Of a DNA stretch of 64,000 nucleotides, positions 1 to 11,644 are shown piece after piece. The notes beneath the pieces were generated by a model. It did no database searches, was not told the DNA's origin, and saw only the letters and a program-made list of their open reading frames with translations. The DNA comes from Calliopum simillimum (taxonomy: Eukaryota > Arthropoda > Insecta > Diptera > Lauxaniidae). The position numbers were made by a program, and so were the translations under genes. Each line of letters opens with the position of its first letter. Position 1 is the first letter of the stretch. Where the stretch lies: assembly GCA_951812925.1 (NCBI GenBank), contig OX638369.1:61084228-61148227 (forward strand). Direction: 5' to 3'.

Positions 1-59
1 TTAAAGATACCATCTTAATTTTAAATTCATATGAAAAATGGTTTTGTCTTCTTTTCTAA

Positions 60-545
60 AAAAATATTTTGATAGGTCGAAAAAGCGCTCTTTGTCGTTT
101 AGTTCTAAAATAGTAGTAAATTTAGTACTTTTTGCCCAATACAAAAAAAAAATAGCTTGAGGGCATAGCTTTATTCAATACCTTTCTAAAAATGGTCCAA
201 ACATGAAAATATGTTAAGAAATGTTTCAGTTATGGGCCATTTTGTGGTTGGACCTTTTTTTTAAATTTTCAAAAATTCATAACTTCTAGGCCTCGAGACA
301 TACCAATTTTCCCTCTTTTCATATGGAAGACTATTTTTTGTTCTTTCCAAAAAATATATTTTGGAAGGTAAAAAAGGTTTACCCGGGCACGTTTTTTGTT
401 GTTTAGTACTAAAATAGTAGTAAATTTAGTACTTTTTATTAAATACGAAAAAATTTGAACTTATAGCCTAGTTTAATACCTTTTTAAAACAGGTTTAACA
501 TGAAAATCGGTTAAGAAATGGCGAAGTTATTGACAATTATTTGAG
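60..545. repeat. Degenerate tandem repeat, two units of about 310 bp
   Basis: Two diverged units share TTTAGT(T/A)CTAAAATAGTAG followed by AAATTTAGTACTTTTT (from about 100 and 400) and an ACATGAAAAT-GTTAAGAAATG block (about 203 and 498). The spacing is about 300 bp. No coding potential is visible. It resembles old satellite-like or transposon-derived sequence. Confidence 0.55.
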
Positions 546-1051
546 GAGAGTTTTTCACATTTTACCGATTTTTCTATACTTTGCACCCCTCCACGAGCCA
601 CAAAAAAAAAAATCGAAAAAATTTGGATTTGAGAAATTTAAACATGTAATATAAATAGGTAAACCCACTTCCAGAAACATTTCATTTTCACTCGAAGTAC
701 GAGTATCCTAATGTTACAAATTACACAAATTTTTATTTTTAAGGATGTAGTGACTTATTAAAAAACATGCATTATTAATTTTATGCATTTCGGAAACAGC
801 CAACAAAGAGAACAGTCCAAAATTTTTTTTTAGAATACTGAATTTCTATTTTTTGTCCACTGTTTTGATTCACTCAGGACAAATTTACAATATGTATATC
901 AGTTAAGATAAATGGCAAGATTTGAATTTTATCAGAAGCATGTTCTACTAAGTATGTACAGACAAAATACATAAAATACACTTAAAAAACCAAGAAAAAA
1001 AAGTGTCCTCTCAAGTCCCTTCAGATATTAAGGAAATGTATCAATACTCAC

Positions 1052-3619
1052 AACAATTGGGAGCATCAGCTCGTGTGTTTCATTTCCGCGCCACAAATTC
1101 GAATCCTGGGGCACACTTTGAATTTCGCACTCCAGCGAATTGATTTTCTCCTGCAGGCGACTCAAAATACGTGGTCGCGCAATTGGCTTTGAGGATGATT
1201 TAGTTGGATTGGTGGCGCGTCTCTCTTGTGGCAAAGAAGCGACAGTTGTGTCAGACAAAGCCACAATGGCGCTTGTAGTGCTGCGATTGGTTGCCACAGC
1301 TGTAGCTGTAGTTGACAAAATATTGCCAACTGTAGTTGCAGTTGCCGCCGCCGCTAACGGCGTAGTTGTAGTTGCTACAGTCCGAGCTGATATTTCAGTA
1401 AGTGCCAGGGGAGCTTTAGTATAAATTTGCTTCATGTTAGTTGCAATTGCTAATGCTGCTGGTGTTGGTGTTCTCGTTATTGTTGTTACGGGGAGTATAG
1501 TTTTCAGTAGCAATTTGGCGCGCTTCAATTCCTTTTGATATTTCTTAGGTTGTCGTGCAGTCGTTTCGACCAACAACGATGACGGTGCTGGTGGTGACTG
1601 GTGTGTGGACTGTGAAATTGTGCTTTCAACTGTAGCAAGGCGAATAGGTGTTTCTGTAATCGGTTCAACTGTTGCTGTTGCTGAGGTCAGATCGGGGTCA
1701 CTGGAGTCGATTGAGTCTATTATTTCGCTAGAAACTTCAAACTTTTGTTTACTTAATCCCTTAAATCGACTGCTAGCGCTTGTGGCAATTGTGGGTACAT
1801 TTGTTGTTGTTGTTGTCATTGACTTTGCACTAGTTTTGGGCACCATCAATAGTTGTTGCTGTTGCAATTTCTGTCTGTTTTGTTGTAACATTTCGCTATA
1901 CAACTCTTTGCTATTGTAAAACTTTGTTGTGGAAAACTCCGGATGCGATGCGACCGCTGAGAGCTTAGCGCCACTTGCTGACGAACTTCCGTCCTTGTTT
2001 CCAAGCGAGCTGGAATCAGTGTTGAATTTCGTGTTAGCAAAATCAACATGTGGCATGGATATGGCATCACTGGCCGCACGATGCATTGGAAAGTCAAAAC
2101 TTTTCTTTACGCGGCGATCAATGAAGTCATAGCCGGCGAGTGTTTTGTGATTTACATTAAACCGTTGCCTTGCGCCTCCGCCAACACTTACTGTAGCGGT
2201 CGCTGTGGTTTGAGCAGAGTCCAATGCGGGGATTAATGTCGGTTTTGCCTTTGCAGCAGCAGACGCATCAGTAACCACAAATTCATTCAAGCGGAACTTT
2301 TGCTCAATTTCAGTGATGACACCATCCTGTTCAGCAAGCAATTTCCCGGTGAAATCGCTGATGGAATCTGGAATTGATGATGATGATGACAACGACTGAG
2401 ACTTGTCATCTGCAATGTCTTCTGAACGAATGTTCACTGTTCGCGGTACATTGGCATTATTGGCACTTCGTTCGACAGCAATAGCAGCAGCAACTCTATT
2501 TGCGGTTGCATCCTGATCAACTTCCACTTCATTTGGCATCAAATTCTGTCGATGTTCATCCGCATCTTCCCGCGAGAAAATCGTGCGTTCTTTCAGTAGT
2601 TTTGCATTAGAATCACGTATAATTGGATTGAAGTCCTCGATTTTCATCGGATACAAGTCGACGATGTTGATTTTGGTCTTGCCACCAGCATTTTTTACAG
2701 CTGCAGCTGTCTGTTGTTGCTGTTGGTGCTGCTGATGTTGCAAATATGTAGCACCCTCCATTGTCACTGCCGCTGGAGCTATTGCTGTTATGTTTAGAGC
2801 TGTGGCAATTCGAGCTTCCTCAGCTGTATCAATGCCACTACCGTTGAACTCATCGGTTACTATTTCAGCTAACTTAATGCGGTATAGCCCGTTTTTGAGC
2901 TGTCGTTCCACATGCACTGCACTGTGTGGCATAGATGTCGTCGCAGTCGTTGTTGTGGATGAGTATGACGGTGGTCTTTCCGTTCGCGTATCTTCCGTTG
3001 CTGACTGTCTCGAGCTTTCCTCATTTATCTCTACTGTTTTAGTTTCCACTGCATTTGTTGTCGTCCCCTCCTGTGTCAACTTCACCTGCGGTACACCAAC
3101 CAAATCCACTTCATCCACGTTTCGATTTAGTGCACTCTTTGTTGTTGTCGTCGCTGTTTTTACTTCTGTTTGCTCCTTTGCATACTTGATTTGTGTTTTC
3201 ACTGCATTTCCGTTGCCTTCGTTTTCCATGTTCTTCCGTTCCGTGCTCATGTCTTTTTCTTCATCATCATCATCATCTCCAACCGAAAATGATTTAGTGG
3301 CGATGCTGCTTGGAGCTGTTTTGTGTACATCCGACGCCGTGTTTTCAAAAGTTTTCGATGCCACAGACGTAACTTCATCGTTCTCTTGTTTCAGCGGTGG
3401 AATCGTTGTTTCATTTAGAACCTCCCCGTAATCTATGTCGACAATATTTGTGATTGTTGCTGGTGCATTTGATGATGCTAACGTTGTTGTTGTTGGTGCT
3501 GCTGCTGGAAACGTTGTTGTTGATGCGGGCAATTCAGTGAAACCGTTCGCATCGCCAAACATTAAAAATGGCGCAATTAAAAATGTTAAAATGGAAATTC
3601 TTCGGTTTTTGGCAAACAT
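1052..3619 (-). CDS. Secreted Ser/Thr-rich mucin-like protein, first coding exon (gene runs off the left edge)
   Basis: The exon encodes about 856 residues. Residues 1-26 form a signal peptide (hydrophobic core ILTFLIAPFLMF, then GDANG). The rest is low-complexity: many Thr/Ser runs, a QHQQHQQQQQ tract near residue 300, an acidic DDDDDEE patch, and a dibasic RRVKK site near residue 500 that could be a furin cut. Scattered NxS/T sites and the Thr content suggest heavy glycosylation. No conserved domain is visible; the only conserved-looking part is the end, with a Cys in LECEIQSVPQ and WRGNETHEL. The open frame runs to a stop at 1028, but GTGAGT at 1051-1046 is a strong 5' splice site, so I end the exon at 1052. 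The ATG at 3619 has A-rich sequence before it, as in fly starts. I do not recognise the gene; an extracellular matrix or adhesion role is only inference. Confidence 0.72.
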
Positions 3620-3746
3620 TTTTAAGTGATGTTGTTTGCTTGTAGGTTTTTACTGTCGTAGTTGTTGTTGTTGTGGTTGGTTTTGTTGTCGCTTAAATGC
3701 GGGCTTATCTCATCGCCTTTGTTGTCATGATGATTTTGATGATATT
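3620..3746 (-). other. 5' untranslated part of the mucin-like exon, with 3' splice site
   Basis: On the minus strand a pyrimidine tract and TTTTCAG end at 3747, a good acceptor just upstream of the leader. The leader is (CAA)n-rich, typical of fly 5' UTRs. The acceptor implies at least one non-coding exon further right, across an intron that must hold some of the transposons listed below. Confidence 0.5.
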
Positions 3747-4217
3747 CTGAAAAGACCAAAACAAAGGTAAATAATACTCAATTAAAAGGAGTTAAAAGTT
3801 GCTAAATGACAAGGTTGAGCAATAAGCAGATATTCATTTACGATTCTCTGGCCAGGCTTACAATGCTAACTAACCCTAACGGCGTACCTACTTTCTTACA
3901 GTTGAAAATTTGTTTTCCCCTGATGATAACAAATGAAAGGAACTTCCGAGAGAACTGCATTAGAAGCATTACAGTGTCATTCTACTAAGACTGCAGTAAA
4001 ATTTAATGCGGCGCGTTGTTTTGCGAACGATCTTTTCACTTTGTTGTCTTTACTGTCTTTGTTGTCTACACTGTAGGGTATAGAAACTGCTTAAGTGATT
4101 TTTAATTTTGAACTGAACCAAACCATTTTTACCGTGGTTTTCGGTTCGGCTTAGCGCTTCCAAAAATAAAAAGATTCGGTTCAAGGCACAAAAAAGCCAT
4201 GGTTCGGTTCGTTTCAA

Positions 4218-4434
4218 CACGGAGAAAAAAATAGTACTTACTACTTTATTTCTCATAAATTTTACCAGAATTTCAAATCAGAATAGTGACGACTTCACAC
4301 CGAAGTAAGATTCACCTTACTTTTTTAGTCAATTCAGAATGTATATTTTCTAGTAATTTTTATGAAAAAATTAGCGTGATATTTACCTTACTGTATAGTT
4401 CAAATAACAAAAAAAAAATTGACTGACCGGCGCA
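4218..4434. mobile_element. CACGGAG-terminal element, truncated copy
   Basis: It begins CACGGAGAAAAAAATAG and matches, base for base over about 200 bp, the right end of the complete element at 45374-46104 read in reverse. The shared part includes ACCTTACTGTATAGTTC. It stops shortly after GACCGGCGC, where the tRNA-like module would start. Confidence 0.7.
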
Positions 4435-4732
4435 TTATGGTTTTTTTTTGGACTAAAAAGTGCACATAAAAATAAATCACTACAAGGACCCTTTTTTTAA
4501 AAAAAATCAAATGCAAAATTAAAGGTTATACATTGAGCTATCTGAAAAGATGCCCGCTTTTTCTAGCATTTGATCCACAAATTAGGGACAGAGGTCGAAA
4601 TCTCATAAATTTTGATAAAAACGGTTTTTCTGTTTAAAAATGTTAGTCGCATTAAACGCAGGAGTGATATATGAATAAATTTATATGTATTCAATCAAAT
4701 CAAGTAAGTTGAAATCAACTCGAAGTGAAAAT

Positions 4733-5215
4733 GGGCGGTGCCACGCCCCAAAAACAAATTCGTCATATTCGTCATATCTCCGAAACTATTAGATGCAGAT
4801 AGATAAGATTCGGTATGTTTGTAACAGGCACAGAAAGAAATAAAATCCACTGGAAAAGTGGACGGTGCCATGCCCTACAAATATAAAACTTATCATATCT
4901 CCGAAACTGTTAGAGCTATCGAGCTGAATTTTGGTATATATAAGTATAAAAGGAAGTGAGTTAAATAACATTTACTGAAAAAAGGGCGGTACCACGCCCA
5001 AAAATGAACATATCCTTATTACTTGCCCCTCTGTTCTATAGGAAACAAGTTCATTCATATAGCTCTGCCTGTGGGCGTGGCACCACATATTTTTTGAGCA
5101 GACATTATTTGTCTTGATAACTTTTATATATTGTATAAACAGAATTTCATCCACATGAGTCAAATAGTTTCGGAGATATGATGTGTTTTATATTTTTGGG
5201 ACGTGGCACCACCAA
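4733..5215 (-). repeat. Family D repeat: tandem units of about 125 bp with GGGCGGTRCCACGCCC
   Basis: Near-palindromic GC-rich cores occur at 4733, 4858 and 4983, and in reverse near 5075 and 5200. They are joined by ATATCTCCGAAACT blocks. The family recurs at 16386-16655 and 62300-62545. No coding capacity. The region 4440-4730 before it is AT-rich and featureless. Confidence 0.6.
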
Positions 5216-7019
5216 ATGACTTTTTTTGAAAAAATTTAAAAAAGGACTCTTAATGCTGTATTTTAAAATTTTTTTTTTTTTTTCTTGGTTTTAAACTTAA
5301 ATAATCAATGTTTCAGAAACAGTAAAGAGTATTAAGAAAGTGCAATAATTTTCAAAGATACAGGTCTTTGAAAATTTAGTGTCAAATGTGCCCCAGTCTC
5401 CCCTATTAGTAAAAAGCTAAAAGCTCTTATTTCAAAGTATAAAATAAGAAGTAAAAATAGAGCCAAATTCGAAGCGAAGAAAAAAAATTATTTTATATTG
5501 CAAAATGTCGATGTGCATTAAAATCAGAAACGTGTGCTTGCGGAATAATTTCACCAAATCTTAACGAATTTATAATGGATCAATTCAATGAAAGAAAATT
5601 AAGCATTCCGGAATACGTGTCAGTTGAGGAACAATATGAAGGAGTATCGACGTTTCAACCGACCATTCAAACTAGTTGTGATGAGACGTACATCCTACTA
5701 GATGAAGAAACATCAGAAATGTTATATGAAAATGTTCCTTCGGCACCGACAAATGCAGGACCAACTACATTTAAGAAGGGTCAATATAGACCAAGATATG
5801 AGGTATTTTCTTTTGCTATGATATGTGACAGATTTGGAATTTCTGTTGCATCTTGTTCGGCATCAGCACTTTTTAAGGATATAAATCTTTGTGATGATCA
5901 AAGGCGACTCGTGATAATGGATAAGTCTAAAGTTGCAAGAGAAAGAATTAAATGCAGAGAAAAGATTCTTCGTGAGCGATTTGATAGTTCATTTATTAGT
6001 GCTTTTGCTTTTGATGGGAGAAAAGATAATTCACTAACTAGAGAAAAAATTGATGGAACATTTCATCAGAAGATGGTTAAAGAACTTCATTTGGTTGCTG
6101 CACAAGAGCCGAAGGCAGAACTCATTGGCTATGTAAATTTGGTTGGTGAAACTGCAGAAATCAAACAAAGACAACTAATTGAACTTTTTACTGAGAAAAA
6201 CCTGTCGCTCGACCAATTGTATGCTGTATGTTCCGATGGTGAACCAACAAATACCGGAAAACATAATGGTATCATTCGAAGATTTGAATTGCAATTGCAA
6301 AAACATATACATTGCTACATCTGTCTATTGCACTTCAATGAACTGCCATTTCGACATGTGTTTGAAGCAGTAGACAAATCAAGTACAACTGGACCACGAT
6401 CAGGTACGGGTACTATAGGAAAACAGATTCAAGATTGTGAAAAATTACAGGTACCTAAACAACTTAAAAAATAATATTCTTTTTTTATTTCAAAATTGCT
6501 TTATCAATATCTATTATTTGTTATATATCAGGTTGTCACAAATTTCGAACCGATTCCATAGCAGAATATGCCTCCGGAAATGACCGAAAAACAAATTAAA
6601 GATTTATCAACAGATGTGATGTATCTTTACGAAATTTCACGTGCTGTTAATAATGGTGTCTGTCCGGTGAATTTGGCAAATAAGAAACCAGGGCCAATCG
6701 CACATTCTTGATGGATAACAAAGGCATCACGAGTACTACGATATTATGTAGCAACAAACAGACCATCGTATAACTTAAAAATTCTTGCTAAGTATATTAT
6801 TAGAGTGTACGTTCCAATATACTTTAATGTTAAGTGTTTCGACTCTGTTGTGAACGGTGCTGTTCTTTTACATAAATTTATACTTTCGACCAGATATTTA
6901 GATCCAAATTTACGCGAAATAGTTAATCAAACTATTGTGGACAATGGGTATTACGCCCACTCCGAAAACATATTACTTTCAATGCTCTTTGATAAGAGAA
7001 GTTCGTTAAACGGCTTTAA

Positions 7020-7659
7020 GGGGACATTCGCCTTTGTAATTGGAAACAAAAAACACTTTTTAAAAATTTTGTTATGAAAAACTATTATATTTATTGACAA
7101 AATTTCTATTGGACATTGTCAAATATTCAGGCATGTTCTGAAATCCGATTCACTTCGGAATCGGAATGAAAGCAATTTTCAAAAACTCCGCATTTCACTA
7201 ATTAACACCAAATCGGATTTATGTTTCAATAAATCAAATAAGAACCATTAGCCCATTTTATTTGTTGAAAAATAAATTTGATTCCATCTTATTTGTCGCA
7301 ATGCAGAGCTCTTAAAGATTGCTTTCATTTCGATTCCGAAGTAAATCGGATTTCAGAACAGCCTGATTGTCTAAAAAATATGAAACATTTTTTTTTTTTT
7401 TTAGTTTCCCTCGGCTGTTGTTGAGGGCGTCATCCAAAAGTTACTTTTCAAACTGGTAGGAAATTTTTCTCCGAGGCTTAAAGTAACTTTTGGATGACGC
7501 TCTCTACAGCAGCCAAGGGAAACTAAAAAAAAAATTTTTCATATTTTTTAGACAATATTTAACAATGTCCAAAAGAATTTTGTCAATAAATGTAATAGTT
7601 TTTTCATAATAAAATTTTTAAAATTGTTTTTTTTTCCAATTACAAAGGCAAATGTCCTC
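7020..7659. mobile_element. Palindromic piggyBac-like MITE with TTAA duplication
   Basis: TTAA is duplicated at 7016-7019 and 7660-7663. The ends are GGGGACATTCGCC and, reversed, GAGGACATTTGCC. The inverted arms continue nearly to the middle: GACAAAATTTCTATTGGACA pairs with its partner near 7570, and TTTCCCT(C/T)GGCTG plus GCGTCATCCAAAAGTTACTT pair around 7410-7510. It carries no gene. TTAA targeting is characteristic of piggyBac (also Kolobok/Sola3) elements. Confidence 0.8.
7128..7365. mobile_element. Nested MITE with CAGGC(A)TGTTCTGAAATCCGA termini and ATT duplication
   Basis: It lies in the left arm of the palindromic MITE. The intact right arm gives the empty site AAATATTGTC; here the arm reads AAATATT, insert, ATTGTC, so ATT is duplicated (7125-7127, 7366-7368). 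The termini are inverted over about 45 bp, including CTTCGGAATCG. A 3-bp duplication fits PIF/Harbinger-type insertion, but the family is not proved. Confidence 0.7.
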
Positions 7660-7849
7660 TTAAGAAAAATAGTCCATATTAGAGAGAAAGTTTGGAATCC
7701 TGGAGAAGTAAGATTACATAAGAAACCAACTATTAACTTTAATTGTACAGATTATTTCGAAATAATTGATCTTTGGCGAGGAGCCGGCAATACTAAAAGT
7801 GCCGTCATCGCGGATTCTAAAATTTTTAATGCAAAATGGTGGTAGTTTA

Positions 7850-9535
7850 CACTAAGGCGAATAAGAAAAGCTTGGTCAGCATGGTTGTAGCCTGGCAGAA
7901 ATATTTTTAAATGGTTTTTGAATTATTAAATTTTCGGAATGTTTTGCCGTCATTGCGGATTTTGATCAATCTTAATATTAATCGATGATAAATTTCATAA
8001 CCATTCAGAAAAAATTCGGCCGGCTAAATTTTTTTTGCCGAAAATGACCGGCAGACCTATTTTAATGGTGCGACAGTAATGGTGCGGGTACTTCCGGCAG
8101 TTTCTAAGCTCGCATACCAAGATATTTTTAAATTTGACATTCATTAAAACACGTAAATTAAAAAAAAAAAAACAAATTTCCGTGATAACAAAGAAATCGA
8201 AATCTATCAAATGAGACAACTGTATCAATAGCTACTATGGTCAATTTAATGACTGTGAAAGAATAGGACTTTGAGTTTAAAACAAAAGTTTTTTATATTT
8301 TTTTAAATAATATAACATACAATAAGAAGTACGAATATTTGATATCAATTCACCAAATAACTAGGTAGGATGTGGCACTTGTTGGTATTTACTATCAGAA
8401 GAACATAATTGTATGTTAGCTTTGAGTGCTGTCTAGTAAATTACAATTGTTCAATGTTAATTTTATCCCACATATGTATTTTCCATTACGTTAGTTTTCT
8501 TACCCTTAGAACTACAAAACTGTTTCCTTTGGAAAATAGTGTATTTACTGGTTCTGGCTTATGTACATATTATATAAAGTAAGTGTTTGTGTAATAAATT
8601 TACTTTATGCAAAATATTTTGATTTCTACTTTAGCAGCCTAATACCTTTGGAACTGTTTTTCCAAGAAGTCTCATAAATAAATGTAAAGATTTTCATTAA
8701 GGATATTTCCTTCATTGTAGCTTTTAGCCTTGACACTAACTCACATGCATACATTCATGTAAAAAAACAACAACGCAAAACAAGGATACTCACTCACATC
8801 CTTAAATTAGTGCAACATTAATTAATTTTCAATTAGGAAAATTAATGTGCATTGCTTTGTTTTTGAATATACTCGTATTTCATAAGTAATTGAAACACAG
8901 GCGCACATACACACACACACTTTCAATAAGGACATGGCACACACTGTACACTAAGGAATAAAAGCAAATGTGATTTATTGCACCAATAGGTACGTATGTA
9001 TGTATGTACGTAATATTTACTAACATAAATAAATAATGTGTACCAGTGTAATCAGTGCACTTGTGTAAATATTTACGAGTTTCTGTCAAAAGCTGAAAAG
9101 GCATTTGAGGAGCAACAAAGTACCAGCATTTTCATTAATTAAAGTAGGTAGGTACTGCTGACTGACTGACTTTCTGAAGGACTTGTATTGATGAGCTTAG
9201 AAATCAATACGTATAGGTGAGCTGCTAGCAGTGCAGATCCTCAAGCTCACACTTTTAAATGCGCACAAACGTAAAGAAGAGTCCTAATGACTTTCAAGGA
9301 CACACCATCAATTTGCCAGGTTGTCTGAGCTTTTTTAAGTAGTACATCATTTCATCAAATGTGTTCTTTTGAGTAGGTACCTACCTAAGTAAGTATCTTA
9401 GGCGAAACATAAATTACGAAAGTGTGCTTTCATCTTTGAAGCAAAAGAATGCATACTCTACTTTCTACCTAAGTATTATTGCTATTTATTAACCCTCGAA
9501 TATTCATACAGTACATATTTTAATCAAGAAGATCA
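7850..9535. other. Unassigned AT-rich non-coding stretch
   Basis: Only short simple repeats (CA/AC run near 8905, GTAT/GTAC run near 8993) and AT-rich sequence are visible. No convincing gene or element end. It could be intron sequence of the mucin-like gene. Confidence 0.4.
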
Positions 9536-9539
9536 ATAT

Positions 9540-9975
9540 GATACACGTGTAGCTTGAACCGAATTTTGACTCAAAAGGCTGTCACTATGGAACTGCCTAC
9601 GGCAAAATTTAGCCTAAACGGTCCTGAAAATAATTCTTCAAAGCGCAAAATCAACAACAGCGCTTTTTTGAAATGAGGTCGAAAAACGGTACTTCCGAAA
9701 AGAAAAAAACACAACAAACCAAAATCAAATCAGTTATTTTGGACGTGTTTGGTGGTGCTGAATCTGAATCCAGTTTCGGAATTGCTCTATCGCGTATGGC
9801 TTTTGAGATATTTGGGCCCAAAAGTTCAACAGCCAGACAGACGGACATGGCTAAATCGACTCAGGAGGTGATCAAGAATATATATACTTTTCCATACCTG
9901 CCACGCCTCCTTCTCTGCGTTACAAATGGAAGGACAAATTAAATACGTATATACCCTGGGTGTTGGGTACAAAAA
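9540..9975 (-). repeat. Family A dispersed repeat, truncated, reverse orientation
   Basis: Read in reverse it holds the family head: GTATACCCT, TTTGTCCTTCCATTTGTAAC, GAAGGAGGCGTGGCAG, TATATATTCTTGATC and a GTCCGTCTGTCTGGCTG-like stretch. Similar repeats with the TTCTTGATCA/GTCCGTCTG core are common in fly introns. The small open frames on both strands here are chance. Confidence 0.6.
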
Positions 9976-9979
9976 TAAA

Positions 9980-10835
9980 TAAAATCACATTTTGTAGTTC
10001 GTACAATAGCTGCCTGCATAAGAATCAAAGGGTTAATGAACAATTTGCTTATTCAAAACATTGGTAATTCGGTGAAGATCAAAGAACTTTGTACATCTGT
10101 AACGTTCTGCTTATATTTTGGCTCTTTTTAAAACCTACAACTTTTAAGTGCAATGAAAAGGAAAAATCAATTATTTTTGCTTAAAGGCAGTTTTAAGTGT
10201 TGGCTATTCGTGATTTCTGTTCTCTCTTTTCCACGAAAAGGAATACTCAAGTAACAAACAAAAATTGCACTCATGCCTAACGTGGCCATATCGTCCTTTT
10301 GCTTTTGAATTCTTTTAGCTACCGTAATTCTACAGAAAGGTATTTTAGTGCAACCGGCCACCTTTGAGTGTAAAAATCTGTAAAAAAAATAAAACGTACT
10401 TTTTTGCAAAATTGTTTAAGTTGGATAAAACTCAACTTATATGAAGGTATAGAGATTGTCCAACTTTGACTTTGAATAAATAAGCCTTTTGATTTTTTCA
10501 CAAGAAACAGAATTTTATATCAAAAAAAATATTTAAAGCCTTAGTGTGAACTAAGTTTTGACCTAAATATTTTACCCAAAAACTAAAGTACATAAGTAAT
10601 AAATAAGTCCTGAATATCAAACTAAAGCCTGAATGCTATCTGCCATTAGAAAATTTGCTTTCTTTACTGAAAAATTCGAAAAGTTTTTTAATGAATCGTG
10701 AATATTGATGAGAAAATATTTTTGTACAAATTTATACCCAGATATTGTTGAACTTTAAAATACATACACATAAATGCAATTTACACTAAAATATACCGGA
10801 AATCTTGTGATGTAAAAATAATACCGCACCAAATC
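9980..10835. other. No feature seen
   Basis: AT-rich sequence without long frames, element ends or conserved motifs that I can recognise. Confidence 0.35.
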
Positions 10836-10839
10836 CTAT

Positions 10840-11010
10840 GTGACCCTTTTTTTGTAAAAAGAGGACAAAAACGGTACACGTATGATTTTTGAGATATTCT
10901 AACCTAAAAGTTCAAAAACAGGATTTTTGAGGATATATAGACCACCCACTAAATTGTTTTGCTCTTTTCTACTAAATGCATCGCTTAGTACTATTCTTCG
11001 TCTTCAAAAA
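10840..11010. repeat. Family B-related repeat fragment
   Basis: It has the recurrent core GAGATATTCTAACCTAAAAG, and TTTCTACTAAATGCATCGC followed by TTAGTACTATTCTTC. Related text is at 25170-25210 and in the foldbacks at 40180-42650. Confidence 0.45.
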
Positions 11011-11019
11011 AAATATCAC

Positions 11020-11460
11020 CCGCAGAGTATCTGGCAGAAAACACCAACAGAAACGCCCTATCAAAGACAAAAACGGAAATCTGTTAACATCCGAGGATGA
11101 CTAACTAAAGAGATGGAATCGGTATTTCTGCGATATACTGAATCCCACGCCTACTACATCCCCACAACCAGAATCACATACTACAACTGCGGCAGTGACT
11201 AGAATTCAAAAACAAATTCCTACAACTGATGAAATAGTGAAAGCTATCTAAAGCATGAAAAACAACAAGGACGCCGGCATAGATCAAATAAAAGCTAAAC
11301 TGCTAAAAGCATACCATATTACATCAGCTATAATTCTTCATTCTCTGCTCTCCAGAATCTGTACGAAGAGCGTTTGCCAGAAGATTGGCTACAGGGCATA
11401 CCAGTCAAATTGCCAAAAAAGGTGACGTTAGCAAGTGCCAAAATTATAGAGGATTATACA
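11020..11460 (+). pseudogene. Non-LTR retrotransposon reverse-transcriptase fragment
   Basis: The translation shows the N-terminal part of a LINE reverse-transcriptase domain in order: IKDKNGNLLTSEDD, LKRWNRYF, the linker with TTDEIVKAI, then KNNKDAGIDQIKAKLLKA, and after a frameshift LPEDWLQGIPVKLPKK. In this family the last piece is normally followed by a glycine-rich NYRGI motif; a garbled CQNYRGL follows. Two in-frame TAA codons and two frameshifts make it dead. The left is truncated and the right ends in unrelated AT-rich repeat at 11460. The exact clade is not resolved. Confidence 0.75.
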
Positions 11461-11582
11461 ATATTTTTAAATTGTTTTTTAAATTTTTTAATAAACATTT
11501 TGTTCGTGTTTTTAAAGTTTATTAAACAACATTTTCCAAACATTTTTGTTTCTATTAAAATAAATAAAAAATACGTTTAATG

Positions 11583-11642
11583 AGCATCGAACCTATAACC
11601 TCCAAGATATGATTCGACAATAACTCAGCTAACGTGGCAGTT
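11583..11642 (-). ncRNA. tRNA-like (SINE-type) pol III module
   Basis: On the minus strand a box A-like TTAGCTGAGTTATTG is followed about 35 nt later by a box B-like GGTTCGATGCT. The sequence does not fold into a full tRNA: acceptor arms do not pair. It looks like the head of a tRNA-derived SINE or a degenerate tRNA. Confidence 0.4.
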
Positions 11643-11644
11643 AT

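Larger units (their letters stand above)
5575..7845 (+). pseudogene. Broken transposase-like gene (RNase H-fold type), interrupted by a MITE
   Basis: A 299-codon frame opens at 5575. It has FDGRKD (about residue 148), CSDGEPTNTG (about 218) and a Cys-x2-His-type motif CLLHFNEL (about 249). These look like the metal-binding Asp residues and the C/H insertion of hAT-like transposases. A phase-0 intron (6451 GT to 6531 AG) joins it to a second part with the same continuity, but that part has in-frame stops at 6559 and 6709. A 640-bp MITE sits at 7020-7659. Beyond it the frame resumes after a shift, ending in INFNCTDYFEIIDLW-like sequence. I know this layout from unnamed arthropod proteins; no family name is certain. 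It is clearly dead: two stops, one frameshift and one insertion. No terminal repeats of its own were found. Confidence 0.7.

Noticed and set aside
2790..3629. Long plus-strand frames opposite the mucin-like exon (for example 2790-3431)
   Set aside because: They are the complement of Thr/Ser-codon runs in the minus-strand gene, have Val/Ser-rich biased composition and no domain.
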